The notes under the pieces are model-generated. The model saw only the letters and a program-made list of their open reading frames with translations, was not told the DNA's origin and did no database searches. Both the position numbers and the translations under genes were made by a program. A DNA stretch of 64,000 nt, taken from NCBI RefSeq assembly GCF_040045035.1, contig NZ_JBDZDS010000004.1, positions 248,001-312,000 on the forward strand, in the 5' to 3' direction. Below, in pieces: positions 25,520-34,599 of this stretch. Source of the DNA: Pseudaminobacter sp040045035. Lineage in GTDB: Bacteria; Pseudomonadota; Alphaproteobacteria; Rhizobiales; Rhizobiaceae. Positions within the stretch are counted from its first letter, which is position 1, and every line of letters starts with the position of its first letter.

Positions 25520-26586
25520 TGCCATTTGCCCGTCCCAGCCCCCAAGAAATCCGTGACCGCATCAGCACCGACGTTGTGCGCTTCCTGGGCGGTGCGGCCG
25601 CGCTCATGCGCCGGTCGCTGGAATGGGTGCTGGTGCGGATGCTGGCCGTCGCCTCACACGAGCTGCACGGCCACCTGTCGTGGATATCGCGTCAGGTGCT
25701 GGTCGATCAGGCCGATGACGAGGAGCTGGAGCGCCATGCCAACATTTGGGGCATCCGGCGCCAGGCCGCCGTGCGTGCCCATGGCCGCGTCACGTTCACG
25801 GGAACGGCTAGCGCGACGGTTCCCGGCGGCACGGAACTGCGCCGTTCCGACGATCAGCGGTATTTCGTCGACGCCAGTGTGGAAGTCGGTTCGGCCGGGA
25901 CCATCGTCGCGACGGTTACGGCGGCCCTCGAAGGTGCTGCCGGCAATGCGCCGATCGGCGCGGCGCTGCAGTTGGTCACGCCGCTGGTCGGCATCCAGAA
26001 CCCCGCGCGCGTGGCCGACGACGGCAGCGGTGCCGGTCTGTCCGGCGGCCGGGAGAGCGAGAGTGACGCATCCATGCGCGCCCGCATCCTGTCGCGCATC
26101 CAGCAGCCGCCGCACGGCGGCGCGCGACATGACTATGTTTCGTGGGTGCGTGAGGTGGTCGGTGACACGCTTGTCTGGGTCTATCCGAACCAGCTCGGTC
26201 TTGGCACCGTCGTCATTGCCTTCGTGATGCCAAATGGCACGATCCCCACGGCGTCCGTCGTGTCGGCCGTCCAGGCGCATGTCAATGAGGAACGGCCGGT
26301 GACTGCCGATGTGACGGTGGTCGCGCCTGTCATCGAACCGCTCGACATGCTGATCAGGCTGTCGCCGGATACCGCGCTCGTTCGTGCGGCCGTTCTGGCG
26401 GAGCTGGGTGAAATGATCATGCGTGAGGCGACGCCCGGTGGCACCTTGCCCATCTCCCGGCTGTCGGCGGCGATCTCGGCCGCTTCTGGTGAGTATAGCC
26501 ACAACCTTCTTTCGCCGACCGCTGATGTCGTTACGGGCTTCGGGCGCATAACGCGGCTCGGCACCGTCACCTGGGTGGTCGAATGA
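25519..26586 (+). CDS. Baseplate J/gp47-like protein
   Basis: The 355-residue protein matches the Baseplate_J family: LVDQADDEELERHANIWGIRRQAAVRAHGRVTFTGTASATVPGGTELRRSDDQRYFV, the central GRESESDASMRARILSRIQQPPHGG, and DYVSWVREV. It forms baseplate wedges. The gene overlaps both neighbours by one to four bases, keeping the tail operon continuous. Confidence 0.9.
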   Translation: MPFARPSPQEIRDRISTDVVRFLGGAAALMRRSLEWVLVRMLAVASHELHGHLSWISRQVLVDQADDEELERHANIWGIRRQAAVRAHGRVTFTGTASATVPGGTELRRSDDQRYFVDASVEVGSAGTIVATVTAALEGAAGNAPIGAALQLVTPLVGIQNPARVADDGSGAGLSGGRESESDASMRARILSRIQQPPHGGARHDYVSWVREVVGDTLVWVYPNQLGLGTVVIAFVMPNGTIPTASVVSAVQAHVNEERPVTADVTVVAPVIEPLDMLIRLSPDTALVRAAVLAELGEMIMREATPGGTLPISRLSAAISAASGEYSHNLLSPTADVVTGFGRITRLGTVTWVVE

Positions 26587-27164
26587 AGGCGGCCGACTAT
26601 TTCGCGCAGCTCCAGACGCTGCTTCCGCGCGGCGATCTCTGGCGGCGCGACCAGGATGCGAGCCTGACCTTGCTCTTGAAGGCGCTGGCGGCGGAGTTCG
26701 CCCGCATCGACGTGCGCGCCCAGAATTTGTTGCGCGAAGCCGATCCGCGCACGACGACGGAGCTGCTGGAGGACTTCGAGCGCGTGGCAGGTCTGCCCGA
26801 TCCGTGTGTTCCGGACGTCCAGTCGATGGAAGCGCGCCGGCTGCGCCTCGTGCAGAAACTGACAGGCCGGGGCGGTCAGTCGCGCGGGTTCTTCATAGAG
26901 CTGGCGACGGGTCTCGGCTTTCCGATCACGATCACTGAATTCCGACGCTTTACCGCCGTTTCCTCGTGCATCGACGGGATCAATCAAGACCCGTGGTGCC
27001 ATGTCTGGCGCATCAACGCGCCGGCCGTTCGCATCGACAACATGACCGTGACGAGCGCTTGCAACGAGCCCATTCGCTCATGGGGCAATGAACTGCTGGA
27101 ATGCGTGCTGACGCGTTTGAAGCCCGCTCACACCCATCTTCTCTTCGGCTACGGAGGCCAATAG
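26583..27164 (+). CDS. Baseplate protein, YmfQ/DUF2313 family (Mu gp48)
   Basis: A 193-residue protein has the DUF2313 signature: LQTLLPRGDLWRRDQDASLTLLLKALAAEFARIDVRAQNLLREADPRTTTELLEDFERVAGLPD, then RRLRLVQKLTGRGGQSRGFFIELATGLG, and a Cys-containing C-terminus. It is the last baseplate component before the tail fibre. It overlaps gp47 by 4 bp. Confidence 0.88.
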   Translation: MKAADYFAQLQTLLPRGDLWRRDQDASLTLLLKALAAEFARIDVRAQNLLREADPRTTTELLEDFERVAGLPDPCVPDVQSMEARRLRLVQKLTGRGGQSRGFFIELATGLGFPITITEFRRFTAVSSCIDGINQDPWCHVWRINAPAVRIDNMTVTSACNEPIRSWGNELLECVLTRLKPAHTHLLFGYGGQ

Positions 27165-27167
27165 CTC

Positions 27168-28418
27168 ATGGATCGCATCAGGACATCAACGGCAGTTGCC
27201 GACCTTTTCGGAGTGGGGAAACCCGGCTTCACGGATGGCGACCCGATCGGCGGCATTTTGGCGACATGGCTGAATGCCGCTTGGTTCAACCAGGTCCAGG
27301 AGGAGTTGTGCAATTTCATCGAGGAGGCTGGCCTTCAGTTGGACCCGGCGAGCCGGGCGCAGCTCGGGAAGGCGGCCGCGCGCTATGTGCAATCAGGCAA
27401 GTGGACCTATGCGGTCGCAACGGGTACTGCAAACGCTCTCGTCGTGGCGCTCGCGCCTGCGGTGACGCAATACACACCTGGCATGACGGTTAGGGTCAAA
27501 GCAGCGTTCAAGAACACGGGCGCCGTGACATTGGATGCTGGCGCCGGAGCAGCTCCTGTCCGCCGTCCATCGGGGTCGCCTCTTGTCGGAAATGACCTTG
27601 CAAAAGACGGCGTTTACACGTTCGTTTTTGATGGCGTCAGTTGGGTGGCAGCCCAACTCGAGCCTCCTTTACCATTAGCCGGGGATGTGACGCTGTTTGT
27701 TCGCACGAACGGCTCTGATGCCAACGACGGCGGAGCAGACACGGCGGCGCGGGCGTTTCGGACTATCCAATACGCCGTTGACTATGCAATCACCCATTTC
27801 GTGGGCCGATATCGCATCACCATTCGCGTCGCGGATGGGGTGTATGCACCGTTCGTGGTATCTGGTTCCCCGAACCTTGATATCGAGGTTCTTGGCAATC
27901 GACAGAACCTGCAGAATGTCGAAATCCGCGCTGCGGCCACCGACAAGTATGCCGTCTACGTGACCAACTTTGCCCGTTTGAAGATTGACGGGGTTCGCTT
28001 GGAGGGGGGCAACGAAAATCTGCTCGTTGTCGGCGATCAGGCTCTGATAAATATCGGCAGTATCAGGCTCGGCGCGTGCCCCCAATATCATATTTTCGCT
28101 ATCGACGGCGGGGTTATATCCACCGTTGAGCGCGTTGAGGTGACCGGAAGCGCCCAATCGTTTTTGACAAGTGCCTATGGGCGCATCAATAGCAACGATT
28201 GCACTGTGCAATTTTCGGCCGGCCTGACCTTTTCAAACGTCGTGTTCGCCAGCGGCGGAACCATCTCCCTCTCCAATGTAAGCTTTCCAGGGGCAACACC
28301 AACGGGACGGAGATACACAGTCCAGAGAAACAGCATGTTGTTCACGGGTGGCGGAGGGGCGAACTACATCCCGGGAACCACTGCCGGGGTCACGACACAA
28401 GGAGGTACATACTACTGA
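27168..28418 (+). CDS. Tail fibre / beta-helix receptor-binding protein
   Basis: The 416-residue protein follows the baseplate genes. Its N-terminal 100 residues (FGVGKPGFTDGDPIGGILATWLNAAWFNQVQEELCNFIEEAGLQLD) are typical of fibre attachment regions. From about residue 175 a repetitive beta-strand pattern appears (TLFVRTNGSDANDGGADTAARAFRTIQYAVDYA, then IRVADGVYAPFVV and LKIDGVRLEGGNENLLVVG), suggesting a right-handed beta-helix that may bind or degrade surface glycans. It ends in a Gly/Thr-rich tail (TTAGVTTQGGTYY). Base composition is lower in GC than its neighbours, as is common for host-range genes. Confidence 0.8.
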   Translation: MDRIRTSTAVADLFGVGKPGFTDGDPIGGILATWLNAAWFNQVQEELCNFIEEAGLQLDPASRAQLGKAAARYVQSGKWTYAVATGTANALVVALAPAVTQYTPGMTVRVKAAFKNTGAVTLDAGAGAAPVRRPSGSPLVGNDLAKDGVYTFVFDGVSWVAAQLEPPLPLAGDVTLFVRTNGSDANDGGADTAARAFRTIQYAVDYAITHFVGRYRITIRVADGVYAPFVVSGSPNLDIEVLGNRQNLQNVEIRAAATDKYAVYVTNFARLKIDGVRLEGGNENLLVVGDQALINIGSIRLGACPQYHIFAIDGGVISTVERVEVTGSAQSFLTSAYGRINSNDCTVQFSAGLTFSNVVFASGGTISLSNVSFPGATPTGRRYTVQRNSMLFTGGGGANYIPGTTAGVTTQGGTYY

Positions 28419-29014
28419 TGTTTCCCTATGATTGGTATTGGCGAGCCGACGACGGCCGCATCTATTCCTCGGCGAAGCAGGCGTTGGTGGATGCTGAGAA
28501 CGCCGACTTTCTGGACTTTGGAAAAAGGGCCAAAGCTACGCGTTGGCCCGTGGATGATAACGGGGAGCAGTCGGACGATGCGCTTGCTGCCGTGCTCACT
28601 CCTCACGGCCTGCGCCTGTGGCCGCTCACGCTGAAAGAGCTAAAGGCCGTTCTTCTACGGTCGGTTGACGAAGCGGCCGAGGCCGAGCGGCTGAAATACA
28701 TCACGCCGGGCGCTGGCCAGGCGATGACCTATCAGCGCAAGGTCGAGGAGGCGCGCCGACTGGTGGCGCTCGCGGAAGCCGAAGCGCAGATCAACGCGGC
28801 CGAGTTCCCAATGCTGTCAGCCACGGTCGGTCTCGACGGCGACACGCTTGACGCCGTGGCGCGACTGGTCATCGACATGGACGCGGCCTGGGCGCGGGTC
28901 GGTGCGGCGATCGAGGCGGTGAGAATGGCGACGAAACAGGCGATCGACGCGGCCGAAGACGAAGAGGCAGCGAGGGCGGTCGTTCCCGCTTGGCCGGCTG
29001 CGGCGGAAGGGTAG
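28418..29014 (+). CDS. Tail fibre-associated protein (DUF4376-like)
   Basis: This 198-residue protein starts at a TGATG overlap with the fibre gene. It begins FPYDWYWRADDGRIYSSAKQALV and continues as helices rich in Ala and Glu, resembling DUF4376-type proteins that accompany phage tail fibres. A chaperone or fibre-tip role is possible but not shown. It is the last gene before the terminator at the prophage right end. Confidence 0.65.
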   Translation: MFPYDWYWRADDGRIYSSAKQALVDAENADFLDFGKRAKATRWPVDDNGEQSDDALAAVLTPHGLRLWPLTLKELKAVLLRSVDEAAEAERLKYITPGAGQAMTYQRKVEEARRLVALAEAEAQINAAEFPMLSATVGLDGDTLDAVARLVIDMDAAWARVGAAIEAVRMATKQAIDAAEDEEAARAVVPAWPAAAEG

Positions 29015-29040
29015 ATGAACCGCCGGACGAGGGACGATGA

Positions 29041-29067
29041 AACGGGCCTTAAACGGCCCGTTTTTTT
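29041..29067 (+). terminator. Rho-independent terminator at end of prophage late operon
   Basis: An 8-bp perfect stem (AACGGGCC / GGCCCGTT) with a 6-base loop is followed by seven T residues. It begins 27 bp after the last phage gene and would end the long late transcript. The right end of the Mu-like genome should lie between here and the tRNA at 29253. Confidence 0.93.
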
Positions 29068-29252
29068 AATCTGCGCGAGTGCCAAATGTGGTGAAAATCA
29101 GTGACAATTCGCGCGGCGCGCAACAGTGGTCGGAAGAGATGGCGTTCTTCTGAATAGGGCCGAATGGGCGGGAATTTACCGCCGCCTGCTTCCTATATGC
29201 TTCCTGTAGATTGGAAGGGGCAGGCCGAAAACTCTCAAGTCCTTGATTTCGT

Positions 29253-29558
<306 letters not shown>

Positions 29559-29592
29559 TCTCCGAGCTAGTCGCCGCTGACGGCGTAACAGA

Positions 29593-30309
29593 TCAACTTC
29601 CCCATAACTCGTCAGCCAGCGGAAGCTCGTTCAACTCCCTCCGTGCCTCTGGCCAAGCCGGATAGTTCTCAGTCATCAGCTCAAAGAATCTCGGGCTGTG
29701 TCTCGGCTCGATTAGGTGTGTCATTTCATGAACGATGACGTATTCGAGCAAATCCTTCGGCTTTCTCACCAGCTCCGTGTTCAGCCGAATCGTCCTAACC
29801 TCTGTGGTGCACCCTCCCCACTTGGTTTTCATGCGCTGCAGGAAATAGCGCGAAACCGAAACGCCTAAGGTCTGCTCCCAGCGGCGGATAATTGGGGGCA
29901 CGGCTGCGTGCAGGAGCGACTTATGCCACTCATGGAGGACTTCAGCCCGCTTCTGCGCCGAACTTCCAGGGCGAACAATAAGGCGGATCGAACGGTGATC
30001 CAGAACCACCGACGGCTTCTGATCCAGTTCGACGACCGTCATGAGGTATCTGCGTCCCCAGACGTAATGGCTTTCCCTGCCGATGAACCTGCGGGCTGGT
30101 TCACGCTGCTGCGCCCTCAAGGCAGCCTGCTGCTTTCGTATCCAAGCAAGCTTCGAGATCGCGTAGGCTCGCGCCACCTCGAGCCGCGTCGAAGAAGGGG
30201 CGACGAGCGTGACATGCCCATCCGGCGGGTGGACGGACAAATGAACATTCTTCACTGCCTTCCTGGTTACCGCGATGAAGATGTCACCCAGTTTGATGGT
30301 CTCGGTCAT
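29593..30309 (-). CDS. SprT/YgjP-like zinc metallopeptidase coupled to type I R-M operon
   Basis: The 238-residue protein is a YgjP/DUF45-type zinc metallopeptidase with the HExxH motif in VIVHEMTHLIEPRHSPRFFEL. The upstream KTKWGGCTTEVRTIRLNTELVRKPKDLLEY is the usual flank of this family. The start is the ATG at 30309, overlapping the hsdR stop (TGATG), so it is translationally coupled as the last gene of the hsdMSR operon. The association of this peptidase family with type I systems is widely seen, but its role is not settled. A TTG three bases upstream is less likely. Confidence 0.87.
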   Translation of the reverse strand: MTETIKLGDIFIAVTRKAVKNVHLSVHPPDGHVTLVAPSSTRLEVARAYAISKLAWIRKQQAALRAQQREPARRFIGRESHYVWGRRYLMTVVELDQKPSVVLDHRSIRLIVRPGSSAQKRAEVLHEWHKSLLHAAVPPIIRRWEQTLGVSVSRYFLQRMKTKWGGCTTEVRTIRLNTELVRKPKDLLEYVIVHEMTHLIEPRHSPRFFELMTENYPAWPEARRELNELPLADELWGS

Positions 30310-33300
30310 CAATATCCCGACTGGTGTTTGATGATCTCGAAAAGGCCGGTCGTCGCCTCTCGATCACGGTTCAGCAGCGGAAAAATTGCATTGAGGACCT
30401 GCTTCTCTCTACTGTCATCGCCTTTCCAGTCGGCTGGCGCCCTCTCACGGATCGTCAAGTCGATCTCAAGCGCCAGCGCAGCCCTGCTGTAATCGGTTTG
30501 CGGGCACGAGAAGAGTGAACCGGGCAGGGAAGCGAGGTTGTTGAAGATTACCGTTGCCTCACGCTTGCCCTTCAGCTCGTGTGGAATGTCAGCATCGGGG
30601 TTCTTAGCTGCCAACTGACGCGCAAGGTCTTCGGCACGCCGCAGGAACTCGTCGTAGGCGGCGGCATCTTCGCGGCTCTGACGGATGAGATCATCCAGAA
30701 GTGCTGACATCTGGCTGTAAAAGCGAGGGTCGGTCAGCTGATCGCGGATGATGGTCTTACGAAGATTGTTGATGATGCCTTCGGCGATCGCATTCTTGGA
30801 GAGCTTACCCTTGGCGTTGAGCCTCCTGGCGATGGCATCATGGATGCCCGTGTCGATGATCAACTCGGTCAGCGACATCTTGGCCAGGTCGCCAAGGGCT
30901 TCGGCCGGGTCTGCCTGAACATAGGTGTTCAGCAGGTGACGCATGTCAGCCTCGAACGGCTTAATATCCAGTTCTTCGCCGGAGTGCTTCTTGATCGCAG
31001 CTCGTAGGTCGCCGAAGGTCTCGACTTCGCGGCTGATGGTATCAGCTTCTGCCGGGCTGTAACCGGCCTCTTCCAGCTGCTGCGCGATGGCCGAATATGC
31101 GCGCACGAAGGCTGCTACTGCCTTGTAGAAAGCGATGCGCAGGGCTTCGGTGTCGGTTAGAGCATTGGGATCCAACGCGTCACCGCAGAAGTAGTGCAGG
31201 AACTGTTCCACCGACCGGGGAAGCTCCACCGGCTCGCACAAGAAGTGCAGCGCCTCACAGGTGCCATCGAGGTGCTTCTTGCCCTCCTCCAGCCAGTTCT
31301 TGATCTGGACGTTGTTCTCGCCACCGCTACCCTGGTCGATGTCCAGCTCGTCCGAGCTGTAGACGGCGATCGCCTGCTGAACGTCGCCGAACAGCTCCTT
31401 GAAGTCGACGATGTAGCCGTAGTCCTTGTCGTCGCCGTCGAGACGGTTCGTGCGGCAGATTGCCTGGAACAGGTTGTGGTCGCGCAGCTCGTTGTCCAAG
31501 TAGATGTAGGTGCAACTCGGGGCGTCAAAGCCGGTCAGCAGCTTGCTGACCACGATCAGCAGTTTCATGTTCGCCGGTTCCTCGATGAACCGGCGCTTGG
31601 TTTCGTCCTCATACTGCTTGGTCGTCAGGCCGCCCTTCAGGACGAACTGTGTATAGGTGTCGAACTTGTAGCGCTCGTCGCTGTTAGCCGGCTCGCGCGA
31701 TATCGCGTTGTGGTTGGGCTCATACGAGGTGACGATCCCGATGTGATTGGCGAAGCCCGTGTTCTGGAACAGTCGGAAAAAGTGGCAGGCATCATGGATA
31801 GACGCGGCGACCAGGATTGCCGTTCCCCGGTCGTTGTTGAGCCGGGTTTTCAGGCCGAAGTCGGTGACGATCTCGGCGACGATCCGGTTCTTCCGTTCGG
31901 CAGCGCTCATCAGGTCTTCCATCGTCGCCCACCGGCGACGCAGGACAGCCTTCTGAAAATTGTTCAGCCCCTTGGTCTTCTGCTCGAACCAGTCGTCGAT
32001 CTTGACCCGGTTGGTCAAGCGCTGAGGGACGTTGCGCGCCTCGTATTTCAGGTCGAGCACCACGCGGTCCTCGACGGCCTCGTGGAACTTATAGGTGTGG
32101 ATATAAGTGCCGAAGACATCGCGGGTCATCTGGCGGTCGCGACGCAGCAGCGGGGTGCCAGTGAACCCGACGAAGATGGCGTTCTCCAGCCAGCGTTTCA
32201 TCTGGGCGTTCATGCCGCCACCCTGGGTGCGGTGGCACTCGTCCACGAAGACGTAGAATCGACCCGTAACCTTGGGCGCCGGGCCCGTCAGGTCGGTGCT
32301 GTCGAACTTGTGGATCAGCGCACATAGCAGCCGCGGCGCCGCGGATCCCAGCTTCTCGACGAACTCGGCGCGTGAAGTGATGCGAGGCGAAGGTGCGTCC
32401 TTGCCGATCACCCCGGCATTTCGCATCACGCCGCTGATCTGCTTGTCCAGCTCGTCGCGGTCGGTGATAATCAGCACCCGCGCCTCAGGGTCGAACTCCA
32501 TCAGCCACTTGGCGATGAGCACCATCAGGATGCTCTTTCCCGAGCCCTGGGTATGCCAAATGACGCCACCCTCGTGCTTGGCGATGCGCTCCTGCGCGAG
32601 CTTCACAGCCTTGAACTGGTGCTGACGCGGCACCTTCTGACGGCCGTCGTCGAAGATCACGAAGTTGCGGATCAGATCCAACAGCCGGTCATGACGCAGC
32701 ACTTGCGAAACTGGCCGGTCCAGCAGCGCTCCTTCGGCCGGTGCACCGGCAGGCGGGGCTTCGTCTTTCCACTCGACGTAAAACTTCTCGGGCGTGCCCA
32801 CGGTGCCAAGGCGCAACCCTTGGGCATCGCTGCCGGCCAGCAACAGCTGCACGGTCGGGAAGAACGCCTCGTTGAAGATGCTTTCCTGATTGGTGATCAG
32901 CTGGCGGATTCCGTCGCCGATCTCGACCGAGCTGCGCTTCAGCTCGATCACCGCTATGGCGAGTCCGTTGAGATAAAGGACGATGTCCGGGCGCCGTTCA
33001 TGGCCGCCTTTCAGCGTGACCTCCTCGGCAAGGGCGAAATCGTTGACCCCCGGGTTTCCCCAGTCCACCAAATGCACCGTGGTGTGGGGTTGTCCGGCCT
33101 CGGTCTGCACATCGACGCCATAGCGGAGCAGTTGGTAGGTGCGCAGGGACGCCTGATAAAGCGTCGTGCCCATCACTTGCGCCGCCGTGCGCAGCTTCAG
33201 CACCGTGGCCGAGATCTGGGCGTCCGTATAACCCCGCGTGGTGAGGTTGGCACGGAGCAGCTCTTCCTCGATGCCCTGATTGCCCGTCCGTTTCGACCAA

Positions 33301-33404
33301 TCGCCGAGGTGGCGGAACCCCAGCCCGCCTGTGGTGATCGGCGCCGTCAGATGCGCGGTAAGTCGGTTCTGGGAGGCGCGTTCGGAGCGGGAGCGGGCGG
33401 TCAT
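30309..33404 (-). CDS. hsdR: Type I restriction endonuclease subunit R
   Basis: The 1031-residue protein has an N-terminal PD-(D/E)xK nuclease motif (RPDIVLYLNG then IELKR, Asp about 140, Glu and Lys about 154-156). A superfamily 2 translocase follows, with Walker A TQGSGKS (about 285-291) and a DECH box (FVDECHRTQGG, about 388-391), later helicase motifs and a long helical C-terminus. It translocates and cuts DNA unmethylated at the site set by HsdS. The ATG at 33404 follows TTG 33407, and hsdS ends 7 bp upstream. Confidence 0.95.
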   Translation of the reverse strand: MTARSRSERASQNRLTAHLTAPITTGGLGFRHLGDWSKRTGNQGIEEELLRANLTTRGYTDAQISATVLKLRTAAQVMGTTLYQASLRTYQLLRYGVDVQTEAGQPHTTVHLVDWGNPGVNDFALAEEVTLKGGHERRPDIVLYLNGLAIAVIELKRSSVEIGDGIRQLITNQESIFNEAFFPTVQLLLAGSDAQGLRLGTVGTPEKFYVEWKDEAPPAGAPAEGALLDRPVSQVLRHDRLLDLIRNFVIFDDGRQKVPRQHQFKAVKLAQERIAKHEGGVIWHTQGSGKSILMVLIAKWLMEFDPEARVLIITDRDELDKQISGVMRNAGVIGKDAPSPRITSRAEFVEKLGSAAPRLLCALIHKFDSTDLTGPAPKVTGRFYVFVDECHRTQGGGMNAQMKRWLENAIFVGFTGTPLLRRDRQMTRDVFGTYIHTYKFHEAVEDRVVLDLKYEARNVPQRLTNRVKIDDWFEQKTKGLNNFQKAVLRRRWATMEDLMSAAERKNRIVAEIVTDFGLKTRLNNDRGTAILVAASIHDACHFFRLFQNTGFANHIGIVTSYEPNHNAISREPANSDERYKFDTYTQFVLKGGLTTKQYEDETKRRFIEEPANMKLLIVVSKLLTGFDAPSCTYIYLDNELRDHNLFQAICRTNRLDGDDKDYGYIVDFKELFGDVQQAIAVYSSDELDIDQGSGGENNVQIKNWLEEGKKHLDGTCEALHFLCEPVELPRSVEQFLHYFCGDALDPNALTDTEALRIAFYKAVAAFVRAYSAIAQQLEEAGYSPAEADTISREVETFGDLRAAIKKHSGEELDIKPFEADMRHLLNTYVQADPAEALGDLAKMSLTELIIDTGIHDAIARRLNAKGKLSKNAIAEGIINNLRKTIIRDQLTDPRFYSQMSALLDDLIRQSREDAAAYDEFLRRAEDLARQLAAKNPDADIPHELKGKREATVIFNNLASLPGSLFSCPQTDYSRAALALEIDLTIRERAPADWKGDDSREKQVLNAIFPLLNRDREATTGLFEIIKHQSGY

Positions 33405-33411
33405 CAATACC

Positions 33412-34599
33412 TCACTGAAAAGGAAGCCGCGTGCGGCCGGTCAGCAATTCCTGCATCATGGCCTGTTTGATCAGGCGTGTCTTGTCGAGTTGAGCCTGGA
33501 GGGCAGAAAGTTCGGCGTCCATGTCGGTGAGAACGGTGGCGATGGCGGCCTGCTCGGCTACCGAATTGGGCACGTGAAGAGACAGTGGAGCGAGGTCTTT
33601 AGGGTGCACATGCGGTTGAGCGCCACCTGACTGTGAACGATAGATTTCCTCTTGTTTCATAACCAGAGAATAAAACAGAAACCGTATATCGTAAGAACAG
33701 CCTTCCGAGATTGTCGAGCAATCCGATGCAAATATAGAACCTTCGTGGAAAGCGACATACCCTGCACTAGCACCAGATGCGCTAATAGTGATAACAGGTC
33801 CTTCGCAGTTGTATTCGTTATGAAAGTATGCAGGTTTTCGACCCCCTGCAATTACTGGGATCGCCCCAGGAACTAGGAGCTTTGCTGTTATCAACTGACC
33901 TTTTTTTACATCGACAGTGTCACCTAACCGCTCCACTTCCCACGTATCCATGAAGCCGGGCAGCCGGGTCTGGCCGGTTAGGAGTTGCTGCATCGCAGCT
34001 TGCCTAAGGTCACGCTTTTTAGCGATCAGTCGTTCCATCTCCACCACAGCTGCATCGACATCCTCAAGCGCACCCGATATTGCGCGCTGTTCGGGCTCTG
34101 GCGGGAACGGAATCTTCAGTTGCGAAATTCTTGACGTGTTGAGGTTGAGCTGATCGTTACCTGATGCTACGACCGCTCTCAGGTGACCAATCTGTGAGTT
34201 GAGGAAAAGAACGATAAAGGCTTTATCGCCTCGAGATTGCTCGATGATTGCTGCAATTCCGTCGTTGGCGCAACAATATACGCCCAGAATCTTCGTAACT
34301 CCGAGAGTTCTTGCGCCGCTGTTCACAATGACTATCGTTCCTGCCATCATTCGCCGGCTTCGACGCGACCCCTCTTCCGTGAGCTTCGTGGGCGTTTCAA
34401 GAACTACTATCTGCTCTGGAGGAATATTCGTCAGGCACCCAACGGTCAGCCATGGGATGAATGAGCCATTGAAGAATCGACTATCTCCAGCCGGTCTTGG
34501 CGACCCTCCTCGAACAACTCTTCCAATCTCACCCAGGGATACAACACCCCAATCCTCTGGGATCACACCCACCTCAGTCTGCTTATAGCTGGGCTTCAT
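33412..34599 (-). CDS. hsdS: Type I restriction-modification specificity subunit S
   Basis: This 395-residue protein has two target-recognition domains joined by conserved helices. TRD1 starts PEDWGVVSLGEIGRVVRGGSPRP and is closed by IPFPPEPEQRAISGALEDVDAAVVEMERLIAKKRDLRQAAMQQLLTGQTRLPGF. TRD2 starts WEVERLGDTVDVKKGQ and ends with the same type of helix (EQAAIATVLTDMDAELSALQAQLDKTRLIKQAMMQELLTGRTRLP). HsdS sets the bipartite DNA target for both methylation and cleavage. GC is lower in the TRDs, as usual for exchangeable domains. It overlaps hsdM by 4 bp. Confidence 0.95.
   Translation of the reverse strand: MKPSYKQTEVGVIPEDWGVVSLGEIGRVVRGGSPRPAGDSRFFNGSFIPWLTVGCLTNIPPEQIVVLETPTKLTEEGSRRSRRMMAGTIVIVNSGARTLGVTKILGVYCCANDGIAAIIEQSRGDKAFIVLFLNSQIGHLRAVVASGNDQLNLNTSRISQLKIPFPPEPEQRAISGALEDVDAAVVEMERLIAKKRDLRQAAMQQLLTGQTRLPGFMDTWEVERLGDTVDVKKGQLITAKLLVPGAIPVIAGGRKPAYFHNEYNCEGPVITISASGASAGYVAFHEGSIFASDCSTISEGCSYDIRFLFYSLVMKQEEIYRSQSGGAQPHVHPKDLAPLSLHVPNSVAEQAAIATVLTDMDAELSALQAQLDKTRLIKQAMMQELLTGRTRLPFQ

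Noticed and set aside
31194..32327. Long plus-strand ORF of 377 codons
   Set aside because: It is fully antisense to hsdR, has the low-complexity Val/Leu/Asp bias of a complementary-strand shadow, and no domain.
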